From assembly GCA_937951685.1 (NCBI GenBank), contig CALFBG010000021.1, forward strand, positions 1-64,000: 64,000 nucleotides of DNA, in the 5' to 3' direction. Each line of letters starts with the position of its first letter. Within the stretch, counting starts at the first letter, position 1. Below the pieces are notes generated by a model that did not search any database, was not told the DNA's origin, and saw nothing but the letters and a program-made list of their open reading frames with translations. Positions 8,749 to 19,978 of the stretch are shown in pieces. The position numbers were made by a program, and so were the translations under genes. The stretch is from an uncultured Saprospiraceae bacterium (GTDB lineage Bacteria; Bacteroidota; Bacteroidia; Chitinophagales; Saprospiraceae).

Positions 8749-10182
8749 ATGTACGATGACAATCCGACATTGCAGGGGTTAAACAAAGAGATTGACGAGA
8801 GCAAACAAGGAGAAGTTTTCTTTCAGGAGCAATTGTCTAAACCAACAGGAAATAAACATTTTTATATAGAAAGTTATGGCTGCGCTATGAATTTTAGTGA
8901 TAGCGAAATTGTGGGGTCTATTCTGTCTGAAGTTGGATATGCACCAACACAGAAGATGGAAGAATCTGACTTGATTTTGATCAATACTTGTTCCATTCGA
9001 GAAAAGGCGGAACATAATGTTCGGCAACGGCTAAGCGTTTTTAATAAGGTAAAAAAGGAACGCCCTGGCACGTTAATCGGTGTTTTGGGTTGTATGGCGG
9101 AGCGCCTGAAGGAAAAGCTCATGGACCAAGAAAAATTGGTGGATATGGTAATTGGTCCCGATGCCTACCGTGATATTCCTAAGTTGGTGCGTAATGCTGA
9201 AGATGGCGACAAGGGCATCAATGTCCTACTTTCCCGAGAGGAAACTTATGCCGACATTAGCCCGTTGCGATTAAATTCTAATGGAATCAATGCTTTCATT
9301 TCCATTATGAGAGGCTGTGATAATATGTGTTCTTTTTGCGTAGTTCCCTTTACGCGTGGAAGAGAGCGAAGTAGAAATGCGTTTAGTATTGTGGCGGAAG
9401 CCACCGATTTATACAACAATGGTTTTCGAGAAGTTACCTTATTAGGACAAAATGTAGATTCTTATAAGTGGACCAATCCAGAAACACAAGCGCTCGTCAA
9501 TTTTGCACAATTACTGGAGTTGGTTGCAAAGGTTCATCCTGATTTGCGCATCCGGTTTTCTACTTCTCATCCTAAAGATATCACGGACGAAGTATTGTAC
9601 ACCATTGCGAAACACGAAAATATTTGTAATTACATTCACTTGCCCGTTCAATCTGGAAATAGTAGAATCCTCAAGTTGATGAATCGGACTTACGATCGTG
9701 CTTGGTACAAAGAACGTGTAGAAGCAATCTATCGCATCATTCCTGACTGTGCCATTTCTTCGGACTTTATCACTGGTTTTTGCACCGAAACGGAAGAAGA
9801 ACATCAAGATACCTTGAGTATGCTAAACTGGGCAAAATATACGATGTCTTACATGTTTTTTTACTCTGAACGACCCGGAACGAGAGCAGCCAAAAAGTAT
9901 AAAGATGACGTGGAATTATCGGTGAAGAAAAGAAGACTACAAGAAGTTGTGGATGCACAAATGGCCATGTCTTATCAACTGAATTTAGCCGATATCGGCA
10001 AGACTTTTAAAGTGCTTATCGAGGGTACTTCTAAGAAGTCAGACCAAGACTTTAAAGGAAGAAACTCTCAAAACAAAATGCTTATTTTTCCAAAAAAGGG
10101 GAACTATAAACCGGGAGAATACGCTTTAGTAAAAGTAACTTCTGCTACTCGCGCTACCTTAAAAGGAGAAATTGTGCAGTAG
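8749..10182 (+). CDS. miaB: tRNA-2-methylthio-N6-dimethylallyladenosine synthase MiaB
   Basis: A 477-residue radical-SAM methylthiotransferase that adds the 2-methylthio group to i6A37 of tRNAs reading UNN codons. Seen: the N-terminal UPF0004 domain with its three cluster cysteines (Cys45 in SYGCAMN, Cys81 in NTCSIRE, Cys115 in LGCMAER). The radical-SAM cysteines are Cys190, Cys194 and Cys197 ([10 protein letters not shown]), and a C-terminal TRAM domain covers about 410-477. The N-terminus carries about 35 extra residues before the domain. It is the first gene of the run leading to the sigma-54 activator (110 bases downstream), lptE and secG. Confidence 0.96.
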   Translation: MYDDNPTLQGLNKEIDESKQGEVFFQEQLSKPTGNKHFYIESYGCAMNFSDSEIVGSILSEVGYAPTQKMEESDLILINTCSIREKAEHNVRQRLSVFNKVKKERPGTLIGVLGCMAERLKEKLMDQEKLVDMVIGPDAYRDIPKLVRNAEDGDKGINVLLSREETYADISPLRLNSNGINAFISIMRGCDNMCSFCVVPFTRGRERSRNAFSIVAEATDLYNNGFREVTLLGQNVDSYKWTNPETQALVNFAQLLELVAKVHPDLRIRFSTSHPKDITDEVLYTIAKHENICNYIHLPVQSGNSRILKLMNRTYDRAWYKERVEAIYRIIPDCAISSDFITGFCTETEEEHQDTLSMLNWAKYTMSYMFFYSERPGTRAAKKYKDDVELSVKKRRLQEVVDAQMAMSYQLNLADIGKTFKVLIEGTSKKSDQDFKGRNSQNKMLIFPKKGNYKPGEYALVKVTSATRATLKGEIVQ

Positions 10183-10292
10183 TTCAGCTCCGGCAATAAT
10201 TAAACATACAACGCAAAACTTTCTCTTTGATTTTCTAGAGAATCATCTTGGATAAACAAAAAGAAATCAACGCTAATTGAGTAACAAAGCAT

Positions 10293-11585
10293 ATGGCGAA
10301 TCTTCAGACTATAAAACAACGTTTTGGCATCATTGGTAGATCCCCACTCTTGGATCAAGTACTAGGTACTGCCATCCGGGTGGCCAATACCGACCTTACC
10401 GTTTTGATTAACGGAGAAAGTGGTGTTGGTAAAGAAGTTTTTTCAAAAATCATTCATTCGCTGAGTGCGCGTAAGCATAATAATTTCATTGCCATCAACT
10501 GTGGTGCCATTCCCGAAGGCACTATCAATTCAGAATTATTCGGTCACGAAAAAGGAGCTTTTACAGGTGCCTCAAGTGATCGTAAAGGTTACTTTGAAAC
10601 CGTTAATACAGGAACCATTTTCTTGGATGAAATTGGAGAAATGCCTTTGGATACTCAAGCTTATCTTTTACGTGTTTTGGAAGTGGGAGAATATATGCGC
10701 GTGGGTTCTTCCAAGGTACAAAAGACGGACGTCCGTGTCATCGCCGCAACCAACGTCAACTTGTTGGATAAAATTAAGAAATCTAAGTTTCGAGAAGATT
10801 TATATTACCGTCTCAACACCGTTCCGTTGAAGGTGCCTTCCTTGAAAGAACGACCAGAAGATATCAATTTGCTCTTCCGAAAATTTGCACTAGATTTTGC
10901 GGAGAAATACCGCACAACACCCGTCCGCTTAGATGAAAAAGCACAGTTATTAATTTCAAATTACAATTGGCCAGGAAATATTCGAGAACTCAAAAACATT
11001 GCGGAACAACTCTCTGTAATGTCAGAAGAAAAAGAGATTACTGCTGAAAATTTGATCCAACTGATTCCCAATATTCTCGATCGTAATTTGCCCGCGCTAC
11101 GAGATAGAGCGGGTGCTGGAGAAAACTTCGAAGAACGGGAGATTTTGTACAAATTGCTTTTTGACATGAAAAACGATTTGAACGATCTCAAATCCTTGGT
11201 TTTTGAATTGATTCGCAACAATGACTTGAATATTCCTGATATGCAAGCACTTTTGCCTTTCAAATCGAACAGCACCATTTTGGAAGAAACCGAAAAAGAA
11301 GAAAAGTATCACCAGGATTTTAATAAGATGGCTTCGGAACAACCATTGAAAGACACTCCTGAAACTTTCGAAGGTAACAATCGCCCCATTATTTTGAATG
11401 CACAACACGGTCCTGCTTTTGATAAAATGGAAGTCGTGGAAGAGAATCTATCCTTAGAAGAAATGGAAAAAGACCTCATTCAGAAAGCACTTAAGAAACA
11501 TAATGGTCGCCGAAAAGATGCGGCACTAGAGTTGGGCATCTCCGAACGAACCTTATATCGAAAAATCAAATTTTACGATTTGTAA
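10293..11585 (+). CDS. Sigma-54-dependent transcriptional activator (AAA+ and Fis-type HTH)
   Basis: A 430-residue bacterial enhancer-binding protein that uses ATP hydrolysis to open promoters held by sigma-54 RNA polymerase. Seen: Walker A GESGVGKE at 41-48, the sigma-54-contacting loop GAFTGA at 88-93, Walker B IFLDEIGE at 109-116, then the R-finger region and sensor II. A linker spans about 270-385, and a Fis-type helix-turn-helix lies at the C-terminus (GRRKDAALELGISERTLYRK). The AAA+ domain begins almost at residue 10, so there is no receiver, PAS or GAF sensor domain and activity must be controlled otherwise. It sits between miaB and lptE, an arrangement common in Bacteroidota. Confidence 0.92.
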   Translation: MANLQTIKQRFGIIGRSPLLDQVLGTAIRVANTDLTVLINGESGVGKEVFSKIIHSLSARKHNNFIAINCGAIPEGTINSELFGHEKGAFTGASSDRKGYFETVNTGTIFLDEIGEMPLDTQAYLLRVLEVGEYMRVGSSKVQKTDVRVIAATNVNLLDKIKKSKFREDLYYRLNTVPLKVPSLKERPEDINLLFRKFALDFAEKYRTTPVRLDEKAQLLISNYNWPGNIRELKNIAEQLSVMSEEKEITAENLIQLIPNILDRNLPALRDRAGAGENFEEREILYKLLFDMKNDLNDLKSLVFELIRNNDLNIPDMQALLPFKSNSTILEETEKEEKYHQDFNKMASEQPLKDTPETFEGNNRPIILNAQHGPAFDKMEVVEENLSLEEMEKDLIQKALKKHNGRRKDAALELGISERTLYRKIKFYDL

Positions 11586-11693
11586 TCCTACCAACAACGA
11601 AAGTCAATAAGATTCGTTATGAAGTTATGTCCTTAGACTAATACCGCTTAAACAGCTAACAGCAATTAGTCTCCAATACGTTAAAAAAAAGCC

Positions 11694-12218
11694 ATGATTC
11701 GACCTTACTTTAACTTTAATCGTTTTCTTAAATATAGCTTACTTTGTCTAGTGCTGTGCAATATGCTTGCTTGCAAATATTCTTTTAAAGGAATTAGTAT
11801 TAGTGACCAAACAAAGACTTTCTATATTCCTCAATTTATCAACCGTTCGACCAACGTTGTCCCTACCCTAGCTCAAACGTTTACTGAAACCTTGAAGGAT
11901 AAAATTCGAACGGGAACAAGTTTGACTTACAACGAACTCGAACCAGATATTCAGTTTAGTGGTACAATCATCAATTATCGAATCAGCTCCGTGGCGCCAC
12001 AACCAGGCGAACAAACGGCTTTGAACCGCTTAGAGATTACGGTAGATGTAAATTATACCGACTTCAAAGAGGAGAAAAATAATTGGCGACAGAACTTCTC
12101 CTATTTCAACGACTTTCCGAGTGAACAAAATATCTTAGACGTGCAGGATAATTTGATTGATAATATTAACCAGCAATTGGTTGAAGACATTTTCAATAAA
12201 GCATTTACCAACTGGTAA
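11694..12218 (+). CDS. lptE: LptE-like LPS-assembly lipoprotein
   Basis: A 174-residue lipoprotein: signal and lipobox CNMLAC with lipidated Cys27, then an Ig-like/LptE fold. Characteristic blocks are YKFKG-like 'YSFKGISI', 'FYIPQFINRS', 'LEPDIQFSGTIINYRI' and the helical end 'NQQLVEDIFNKAF'. In Bacteroidota this protein takes the LptE role, plugging LptD in the outer membrane. It lies 108 bases after the sigma-54 activator gene and 219 bases before the next gene. Function is assigned from family and context. Confidence 0.85.
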   Translation: MIRPYFNFNRFLKYSLLCLVLCNMLACKYSFKGISISDQTKTFYIPQFINRSTNVVPTLAQTFTETLKDKIRTGTSLTYNELEPDIQFSGTIINYRISSVAPQPGEQTALNRLEITVDVNYTDFKEEKNNWRQNFSYFNDFPSEQNILDVQDNLIDNINQQLVEDIFNKAFTNW

Positions 12219-12437
12219 ATCAGCAGCTATTTTCCCCATTAAAATAAAAACCTTGGCTTTGTCCGACAAGATCGCTGGCAAAGTTTGCTAAACAATTTAT
12301 TATTTGTATTTTGAGAGATTAAATATGTATTTAGTCCTATCCTTCCAAACTTAGGATTGAGTACTAAGTACTTTGTAATTATTAAATTGGAATTAGCCTA
12401 ACACCAGCACTTGACTTACTTGAATCTTTGATGGATT

Positions 12438-14432
12438 ATGAATACTGAAAATTTCACTTATTACTTAAAGAATCCCGCCGCGCTTTATCAAATCACCTAT
12501 CAGGAGATGAAGAGCATGGTGAAGCAGTATCCTTATTGTCAAAACTTAAGGTTCTTGCTCGTCAAGAAAAGTCAAATCGAAAATCATAAAAATTTTGATA
12601 AAGATTTGAATACCGCTGCGACCTTTAGTCCAGACCGGAGTTTCTTTTTCAAACAAATTAAAAAGAATGTTCTTTCTGATCCGGGAGAAGATAGCTTCCG
12701 TTTACAAGAAGACTATTTGGAGTTATTGGATTTGAGTAGTGAAATTACTTTGCCGCTCAACGAAACGACCGATCCAGAAGATCAAGTTCACTTGGAAAAT
12801 AAATTTAGTCTGATTGAAGAGATCGTTCCTCCCGTAACAGAATTGCCCACCACCGATCAAAATAAGTCTTTAGCGGCACAGTTGAACGTGGAAGAAGATT
12901 CAGATGCGAAAGCGGAAGAACAAAAAGCTATCTTTTTAGAGGATTTGGTCAAAGACCAAAAAATAACACTCGCACAAAAAAATAATGAGCGCGCCCCGAT
13001 TCTTATCCCTCCAATAACTCCTCCCGACACGGAATTCGTCGAAGAGATTGTCCAAGTTGAAGAAGAAACACCTTCTGCTGATCCGATAATAGAAGCTCCT
13101 TCTCCGGCTACCTCAACTGGCAATTTAGCGCCAGAGGATTTCGATCCAGTGGTTCCTGCCCAAGAAGTAATTGAGCCACAAACAATACAAGAAGAAGTTA
13201 TTGAAGAACTTCTTGAAGAAGTTTCCGACGTCGAAGAAGAAGATTTAAACGCAATACCAACAACGCCGATCGAAGAAAACCAAGTAGCAGATCTAATCGA
13301 GGATGTAATGGACGATTCCATTGAAGAAGTTGCTCCATCCAGCTCCACGGAGCACCCCGAAAGTAAGCCCTCAGTGCCTAATGATACCGTAGAAGAAGGT
13401 AGCGTCCTCGAATTCTTAGTGCAACATAATAAGCGGAAAGAGCTCGTCCCAGAAGACGAATCCTTAATGGCAGAGAAACCGGCTGAGCTTTTGCAAGAAA
13501 GCGAAGTCATTGGAGAATCAGGAGAAGAGATCGAGCCCGAAATGCCTAAGAAAATTGACGAAATCATCGAAAGCCTTGAAAGTACAGACCCTTTAACTGA
13601 TCTAACGAACGAAGCACTCCCAACCGAAGCTATTCCTTCGGAAACACCACCTGCCGCAATAGAACCTGAGATGGATGCCGCTCCACCTTCCAAGGAAGAT
13701 ATTCCTTTTGAAACCGTGCCTGCTAACATTTTAGCACCTAGCCCGAAAGATTCTTTCGAAAGTTGGATGAAAAAATATCACGAATCTTCTAATGAGGAGA
13801 AAAAGAAAAGCAAGAAAAAAATAAAAAAGAAGAAAAAAAAGGAGAAAGCAAAACGAAAAAAGCAGCAAAACGAAAATCAGCCCAAAACGCTCAAGGAAAA
13901 GAAAAAGGCGGAAGATAAGGCTAGTAGTGAAAATCCGATAGCAAGCAAGACGGAGGAGAATGCCGAAAAAAGTATCGAAAAGAACGTCGAAAAGAAAGTC
14001 GAACCCTTGCGCATTAAGCGTCGAAAAAGAATACCAAGGCTAAATCTTGACCATAAAAAAGGGGAAAAGAAAGCCCCCGAAGCGGATACTGATGAAAAAA
14101 ATAAGCCCACTAAAGCAATCAAGCCTAAAAAGCTAAGCGTTACGCTCAAAGAGGCAAAAAAGCTGACCGCAGCGATAAACTTGATTGATCCGTCCGATAA
14201 AAAGAAGAAAAAAAAGAAAAAGAAAAAAAAGAAAGACAGATATAAAGATTTGCCAAAGAACATCTTTGAACATCAAGACATCGCTTCTGAAACTTTGGCA
14301 GAAATTTTGGTTAAACAAGAGAGTTATGATCAAGCAATTCTCGTCTATCAGCGTTTAAGCTTGATTTTTCCCGAAAAAAGTGCTTACTTTGCAAAAAAAA
14401 TTGATGCGTTAGAAATTCTAAAGCAACAATAG
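12438..14432 (+). CDS. Acidic/Lys-rich protein with a TPR-like C-terminus, function unknown
   Basis: A 664-residue protein that I cannot assign a function. The N-terminal ~75 residues form a compact conserved-looking block (NFTYYLKNPAALYQIT...PYCQNLRFL). Residues about 90-450 are low-complexity and rich in Glu, Pro, Thr and Ser. Residues about 455-590 are very Lys-rich and include a run of 12 lysines (about codons 587-598). The last ~60 residues look like one tetratricopeptide pair (SETLAEILVKQESYDQAILVYQ). No signal peptide or membrane segment is seen, so it should be cytoplasmic. It sits between lptE and secG, where Bacteroidota often have a TPR-type protein of this build. The long homopurine tract at about 14197-14235 is prone to replication or ribosome slippage. 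Confidence 0.8.
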   Translation: MNTENFTYYLKNPAALYQITYQEMKSMVKQYPYCQNLRFLLVKKSQIENHKNFDKDLNTAATFSPDRSFFFKQIKKNVLSDPGEDSFRLQEDYLELLDLSSEITLPLNETTDPEDQVHLENKFSLIEEIVPPVTELPTTDQNKSLAAQLNVEEDSDAKAEEQKAIFLEDLVKDQKITLAQKNNERAPILIPPITPPDTEFVEEIVQVEEETPSADPIIEAPSPATSTGNLAPEDFDPVVPAQEVIEPQTIQEEVIEELLEEVSDVEEEDLNAIPTTPIEENQVADLIEDVMDDSIEEVAPSSSTEHPESKPSVPNDTVEEGSVLEFLVQHNKRKELVPEDESLMAEKPAELLQESEVIGESGEEIEPEMPKKIDEIIESLESTDPLTDLTNEALPTEAIPSETPPAAIEPEMDAAPPSKEDIPFETVPANILAPSPKDSFESWMKKYHESSNEEKKKSKKKIKKKKKKEKAKRKKQQNENQPKTLKEKKKAEDKASSENPIASKTEENAEKSIEKNVEKKVEPLRIKRRKRIPRLNLDHKKGEKKAPEADTDEKNKPTKAIKPKKLSVTLKEAKKLTAAINLIDPSDKKKKKKKKKKKKDRYKDLPKNIFEHQDIASETLAEILVKQESYDQAILVYQRLSLIFPEKSAYFAKKIDALEILKQQ

Positions 14433-14500
14433 AGGAGTACTCAGACGCTCCTATAAAGCATTTTTAAATTATCGATTCATTTTAAATAAAAATTACAATT

Positions 14501-14770
14501 ATGCTAACAGCAATGACGGTTTTAATAGCCTTGGTATGTATCCTTTTAATGGGAGCTGTTTTAGTCCAAAACCCTAAAGGTGGCGGTGTTGATGCTACTT
14601 TTGGTGGTGGAGCAACGAATCAGATGTTTGGTGCAGCTAAATCAACCGACTTTATTGAAAAGGCAACGTGGTACTTGGCAGCAGCACTCTTTATTTTGTG
14701 TATTATCACCACTTTAATGGTTGGTGGTAGTGGCGGCGCAGAAGCCATTGATTTCCCATCGCAACAATAA
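14501..14770 (+). CDS. secG: Preprotein translocase subunit SecG
   Basis: An 89-residue inner-membrane protein and non-essential partner of SecYE that assists SecA-driven export. Seen: two hydrophobic segments (about 3-20 and 55-75) joined by the conserved loop VQNPKGGGVDATFGGG...NQMFGA. It begins 68 bases after the Lys-rich gene and ends before a clear terminator at 14834-14870, which closes the miaB-secG run before groESL. Confidence 0.95.
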   Translation: MLTAMTVLIALVCILLMGAVLVQNPKGGGVDATFGGGATNQMFGAAKSTDFIEKATWYLAAALFILCIITTLMVGGSGGAEAIDFPSQQ

Positions 14771-14833
14771 GCGTATTCCGATACGATCACCAGCATTTAG
14801 TTCATGCTTAAGCAGTGATCAATCGTTTTAAAT

Positions 14834-14870
14834 AAAATGGCAATTGAATTGAATTCAATTGCCATTTTTT
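14834..14870 (+). terminator. Rho-independent terminator after secG
   Basis: A 15-bp perfect stem (AAAATGGCAATTGAA with its complement) and a 5-base loop, ending in a run of T. Confidence 0.9.
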
Positions 14871-14968
14871 AGGTACTCCCCTTTCTCCATTCCTTTCTAG
14901 TTTTCCCCTTTCAAAATAAGCAAAACCAGCCAGCCAAAACTTTCCCAAACCAAAAGAATCTCTTCACC

Positions 14969-15059
14969 TGTCAGTTTGGTCTTTTTCTCCTCTAAATGTC
15001 AATTTGGCAATCATTTTTATCCTTATCACAAAAGAATCAAAGTCTTTTTGTTACCTTTG
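14969..15059 (+). promoter_or_regulatory. groESL promoter region with repeated TGTCAnTTTGG sites
   Basis: A -7-like box TACCTTTG lies at 15052-15059 (TAnnTTTG), about 175 bases before groES. No TTTG box lies at the usual distance. Upstream are two similar sites, TGTCAGTTTGG (14969-14979) and TGTCAATTTGG (14997-15007), 28 bp apart. No CIRCE inverted repeat is present, so HrcA control in its usual form is not supported. A regulator binding the TGTCA sites is inference. Confidence 0.5.
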
Positions 15060-15232
15060 CACTCTCAAACTGAAAGTTTGTCATGAAAACGGGATTGGCA
15101 CAAGAAATGATGTTACTCCTGTGTAAATATGTATAAATTTTCTTTAATGAATCAAAGTCGAAGATTTTAAACATACGTTACTGTATTATTTTTTTTAACA
15201 ACAATTTATTAAACCAATCATAAAGAATTAAA

Positions 15233-15496
15233 ATGAAGCCGATCAACGACAGAGTAGTAGTAAAACCCGCTCCGGCTGAGGAGAAAACTAAAGGTGGGAT
15301 TATCATCCCCGACACTGCAAAAGAAAAACCACAAAGAGGAGAAATCATCGCTGTAGGTCCTGGAAAAGACGGTATCGAAATGACTGTAAAGTCTGGTGAT
15401 ATTGTACTTTATGGCAAGTATGCTGGTCAAGAATTGAACTATGAAGGTAACGATTACTTGATCATGAGAGAAGATGATATTCTCGTTATTTTGTAA
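15233..15496 (+). CDS. groS: Co-chaperonin GroES
   Basis: An 87-residue GroES/Cpn10 that caps the GroEL ring during ATP-driven folding. Seen: [26 protein letters not shown] at the start (the strand leading into the mobile loop, with the GGIIIP contact motif) and the C-terminal ILVIL strand. At 87 residues it is a little shorter than the E. coli protein. The groEL gene follows after 186 bases, a longer gap than usual. I see no terminator hairpin in that gap, so co-transcription is likely. Confidence 0.97.
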   Translation: MKPINDRVVVKPAPAEEKTKGGIIIPDTAKEKPQRGEIIAVGPGKDGIEMTVKSGDIVLYGKYAGQELNYEGNDYLIMREDDILVIL

Positions 15497-15553
15497 GCTT
15501 TTTTTGAATTGACGCTTTTGATCTGATGATATCCATTTTCACGCTTTTATTAG

Positions 15554-17326
<1,773 letters not shown>

Positions 17327-17361
17327 ATCGTACCTCAGGGTATGTTTAACTATAATCTTTT

Positions 17362-17399
17362 AAAAGCTTTCTCAGCAATGGGAAAGCTTTTTTTGTTTT
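17362..17399 (+). terminator. Rho-independent terminator after groEL
   Basis: The stem AAAGCTTTC/GAAAGCTTT with an 8-9 base loop is followed by TTTTTTTGTTTTA on the plus strand. Confidence 0.9.
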
Positions 17400-17492
17400 A
17401 TTGTTTTGATAAACTTAAGGCGATATGCCCGCCAGTAGACCTTCTCAGCGATACTTTAGCGGTTAAGAGTACAATTTCCCCATTCCTTACGT

Positions 17493-17500
17493 TATCTTTG
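17493..17500 (+). promoter_or_regulatory. -7-like promoter box before the CotH gene
   Basis: TATCTTTG matches TAnnTTTG and is centred in a short palindrome (GTTAT...ATAAC). No TTTG is found at the proper upstream distance, so only half of the promoter is supported. The gene starts about 80 bases downstream. Confidence 0.45.
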
Positions 17501-17578
17501 TAAATAACGAAGGATTAGCTAAAAAGATCATTTGGATTCCGTACAAACTTTCTAGTCATAACGTCTAATAGTCAAAAA

Positions 17579-19897
17579 ATGCAAATTTCATTTTTCCAAA
17601 AAATTTGTTTCTTGTTGTGCTTAAGCCTAATTAGCTTTTCGCTACCCGCTCAGATTCATATCAATGAAATTCAAAGTTCTAATGCCAATGGATTAGCCGA
17701 CGAAGATGGAGATTATCCGGACTGGATCGAATTGTACAACGCTGGCGATGTCGCCGTCAATTTAGTAGACTACGCCATCAGTGATGATGCCGCGGATTTA
17801 AATAAATGGCGTTTTCCAGCCATTGATCTTCCAGCAAAAGGTTTTTTACTAATTTTTGCTTCGGATAAAGATCGAAAAACGGGTCCTTATTTACATACCA
17901 ATTTTAAAATTTCCGCCGCCGGGGAAACACTTTACCTCGTCGATCCTCTGGAGAATATACTACATCAACTCCCCGCCGTTGCGCTTTCCCCCAATGAATC
18001 TTACGGTGCTTTTCCCGATGGTGCTGCATTATTTAAATACTACGCATTGCCCACTCCCGGAGCCACCAACCTCGCTAGTACCGCCCTTGAGTTCTCCCAC
18101 GCCCGTGGTTTTTACACCGAAAATATTAGCTTAAGCATTAGCTGTAATCTTCCTAATGCTGAGATTTACTACACCTTAGATGGCAGTATTCCAAACCTCA
18201 ATTCCTTACGCTATACCCAAGCCTTAGCGCTAGAAGATCGTTCTTCCGCAGCCAACCAAGTCAGTACCATCCCAACCACGCACGGTAAACCAGAGAACGA
18301 AGAAAAATTCCACCACTGGCTTTGGCAAAAGCCAAAAGCGAACATTGCTAAAACCAATATCGTCCGTGCAAGGGCCTATTTAGCCACGCAACCCGTGAGT
18401 AAAATCTATTCCAATAGTTACTTTATTTTTGCGGAAGGGGCAGATCGTTATCCTTATCCCGTCATTTCTATAATCACCGCACCGCAAAATTTATTTGATG
18501 AACAGACAGGAATTTACGTCCCTGGTGTGCTGCACGATGCCAATAATCCAGAATGGACGGGCAACTATTTCCTACGAGGTAGCGACTCCGAGCGCCCTGC
18601 TCACATCGAATATTTTGAAAACGACGGTAGTATTGGCTTTCACCAAGATGCGGGTGCCCGTATTCATGGCGGCAATACCCGAGATGCCGCACAAAAATCG
18701 TTGCGCATGTACGCCCGCAAAAGCTACGGTCAAGAACATTTCAACTATCCCCTTTTTCCTCGACGCCCCGCACAAGCTCAGTTCGAAAAATTCATTATTC
18801 GTAGTTCTATTACTTGCTGGAATAATACCATTTTCAAAGATGCACTCTCCCACCAAATCGTCAAAGACCTTAATTTTGACATTCAGGATTATCGTCCGGT
18901 GGTTTTATTTTTAAACGGAGAATACTGGGGCATGCAAACCTTGCGGGAACACAATGACGAACGCTATTTGGGGATTTTAAATAACTTAGACAAAGATAGT
19001 ATTGAAATTATTGATGCTTGGAATAGTTCCGATCAACCAGAATATGAAGCTTTCAAAAGTTTTTATAGCAACGAAGATTTGAGTTTAGCGGCTAATTATG
19101 CGATTGTTGATCAAACGATCAATTTAGCAAACTACATTGATTATCAAATTGCTGAAATTTACTTTGCTAATTTGGATTGGCCTGGTAATAACTTAGAACG
19201 GTGGAAACATCAAAGCGCTGGTAGTAAGTGGAATTGGATCTTTTTCGATCTTGATGGTGGCTATTTTGATCCTGAGATGAATACGCTCGCTTATGCCCAA
19301 GCGGAGAATAGTAATCACTGGGCCAATCCAGAACCCACTACCCGACTCTTTCGAAAATTGATGCAAAACGAAGATTTTCAAACTCGCTTTGCCAATCGCT
19401 TCGCCGAATTATTAAATACCACTTTTCATCCAGAGCGGGTTTTACCTTTAATTGATGCGTTTACCGAAACATACATTGCGGGTATTGAAGAACACATTGA
19501 ACGGTGGAATTTTCCGGCCAGCAAAAGTCAATGGTTAAATGATATCTCTGGCACATTAAAATATTTTGTAGTAAACCGCACTTGTCATCTACAAGATTAT
19601 TTGATGGAAGATTTAGACATTGACGTTTTTAGTCCACAATGCTTTGAAGACACTAACGAGATTGGCCGCTTAAAGATTTATCCAAATCCGTCGGAAGGAC
19701 TTCTACAAATAGAATTACCCGCAGCAAAAACGAGTAGTGAGGTGGTAGAAGTTTACAATAATTTGGGACAACGAGTTGAGCAGTTTCTACTCACCACAAA
19801 TTCTTTAGCATACATCGACTTCAGCAATTTTCCAACTGGAATGTATTACTTGCGGCTAGTTTCCAATCAGCAAGTCGAGAAATTAATTATCCACTAA
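17579..19897 (+). CDS. T9SS-exported CotH-kinase/lamin-tail protein
   Basis: A 772-residue secreted, multidomain surface protein. Seen in order: a signal peptide (1-24, ending LPAQ), a lamin-tail domain (about 25-140, starting IHINEIQSSNANG), and a chitobiase/hexosaminidase-type C-terminal domain (about 170-215, with YYTLDGSIPN). A CotH kinase domain follows at about 290-640, with ARIHGGNTRD, KSLRMYARKSYG, the metal-site stretch WIFFDLDGGYFD, and 'NRFAELL'. The end is a T9SS type A sorting domain (about 690-772, KIYPNPSEG...VEKLIIH). CotH family members phosphorylate secreted proteins in spore-formers; in Bacteroidota the substrate is unknown. It is probably anchored to the surface after sorting-domain cleavage. 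Confidence 0.9.
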   Translation: MQISFFQKICFLLCLSLISFSLPAQIHINEIQSSNANGLADEDGDYPDWIELYNAGDVAVNLVDYAISDDAADLNKWRFPAIDLPAKGFLLIFASDKDRKTGPYLHTNFKISAAGETLYLVDPLENILHQLPAVALSPNESYGAFPDGAALFKYYALPTPGATNLASTALEFSHARGFYTENISLSISCNLPNAEIYYTLDGSIPNLNSLRYTQALALEDRSSAANQVSTIPTTHGKPENEEKFHHWLWQKPKANIAKTNIVRARAYLATQPVSKIYSNSYFIFAEGADRYPYPVISIITAPQNLFDEQTGIYVPGVLHDANNPEWTGNYFLRGSDSERPAHIEYFENDGSIGFHQDAGARIHGGNTRDAAQKSLRMYARKSYGQEHFNYPLFPRRPAQAQFEKFIIRSSITCWNNTIFKDALSHQIVKDLNFDIQDYRPVVLFLNGEYWGMQTLREHNDERYLGILNNLDKDSIEIIDAWNSSDQPEYEAFKSFYSNEDLSLAANYAIVDQTINLANYIDYQIAEIYFANLDWPGNNLERWKHQSAGSKWNWIFFDLDGGYFDPEMNTLAYAQAENSNHWANPEPTTRLFRKLMQNEDFQTRFANRFAELLNTTFHPERVLPLIDAFTETYIAGIEEHIERWNFPASKSQWLNDISGTLKYFVVNRTCHLQDYLMEDLDIDVFSPQCFEDTNEIGRLKIYPNPSEGLLQIELPAAKTSSEVVEVYNNLGQRVEQFLLTTNSLAYIDFSNFPTGMYYLRLVSNQQVEKLIIH

Positions 19898-19911
19898 TGG
19901 AGCTTGTTTAA

Positions 19912-19965
19912 CTTCAAAAAAAATAGCTCGCCAAAATGAAGCTGACGAGCTAAGGTTTATTTTTT
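19912..19965. terminator. Shared terminator between convergent CotH and TlpA-like genes
   Basis: The stem TAGCTCG/CGAGCTA (19924-19930 and 19946-19952) is followed by eight T on the minus strand and by a T-rich stretch on the plus strand, so it can serve both genes. Confidence 0.75.
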
Positions 19966-19978
19966 AAACTACTATATT

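Noticed and set aside
12857-13729. 290-codon minus-strand frame opposite the acidic/Lys-rich gene
   Set aside because: It is a Ser-rich mirror of the Glu/Asp codons of the real gene on the other strand.
14771-15232. CIRCE element (HrcA site) before groES
   Set aside because: I looked for TTAGCACTC-N9-GAGTGCTAA and found no match.
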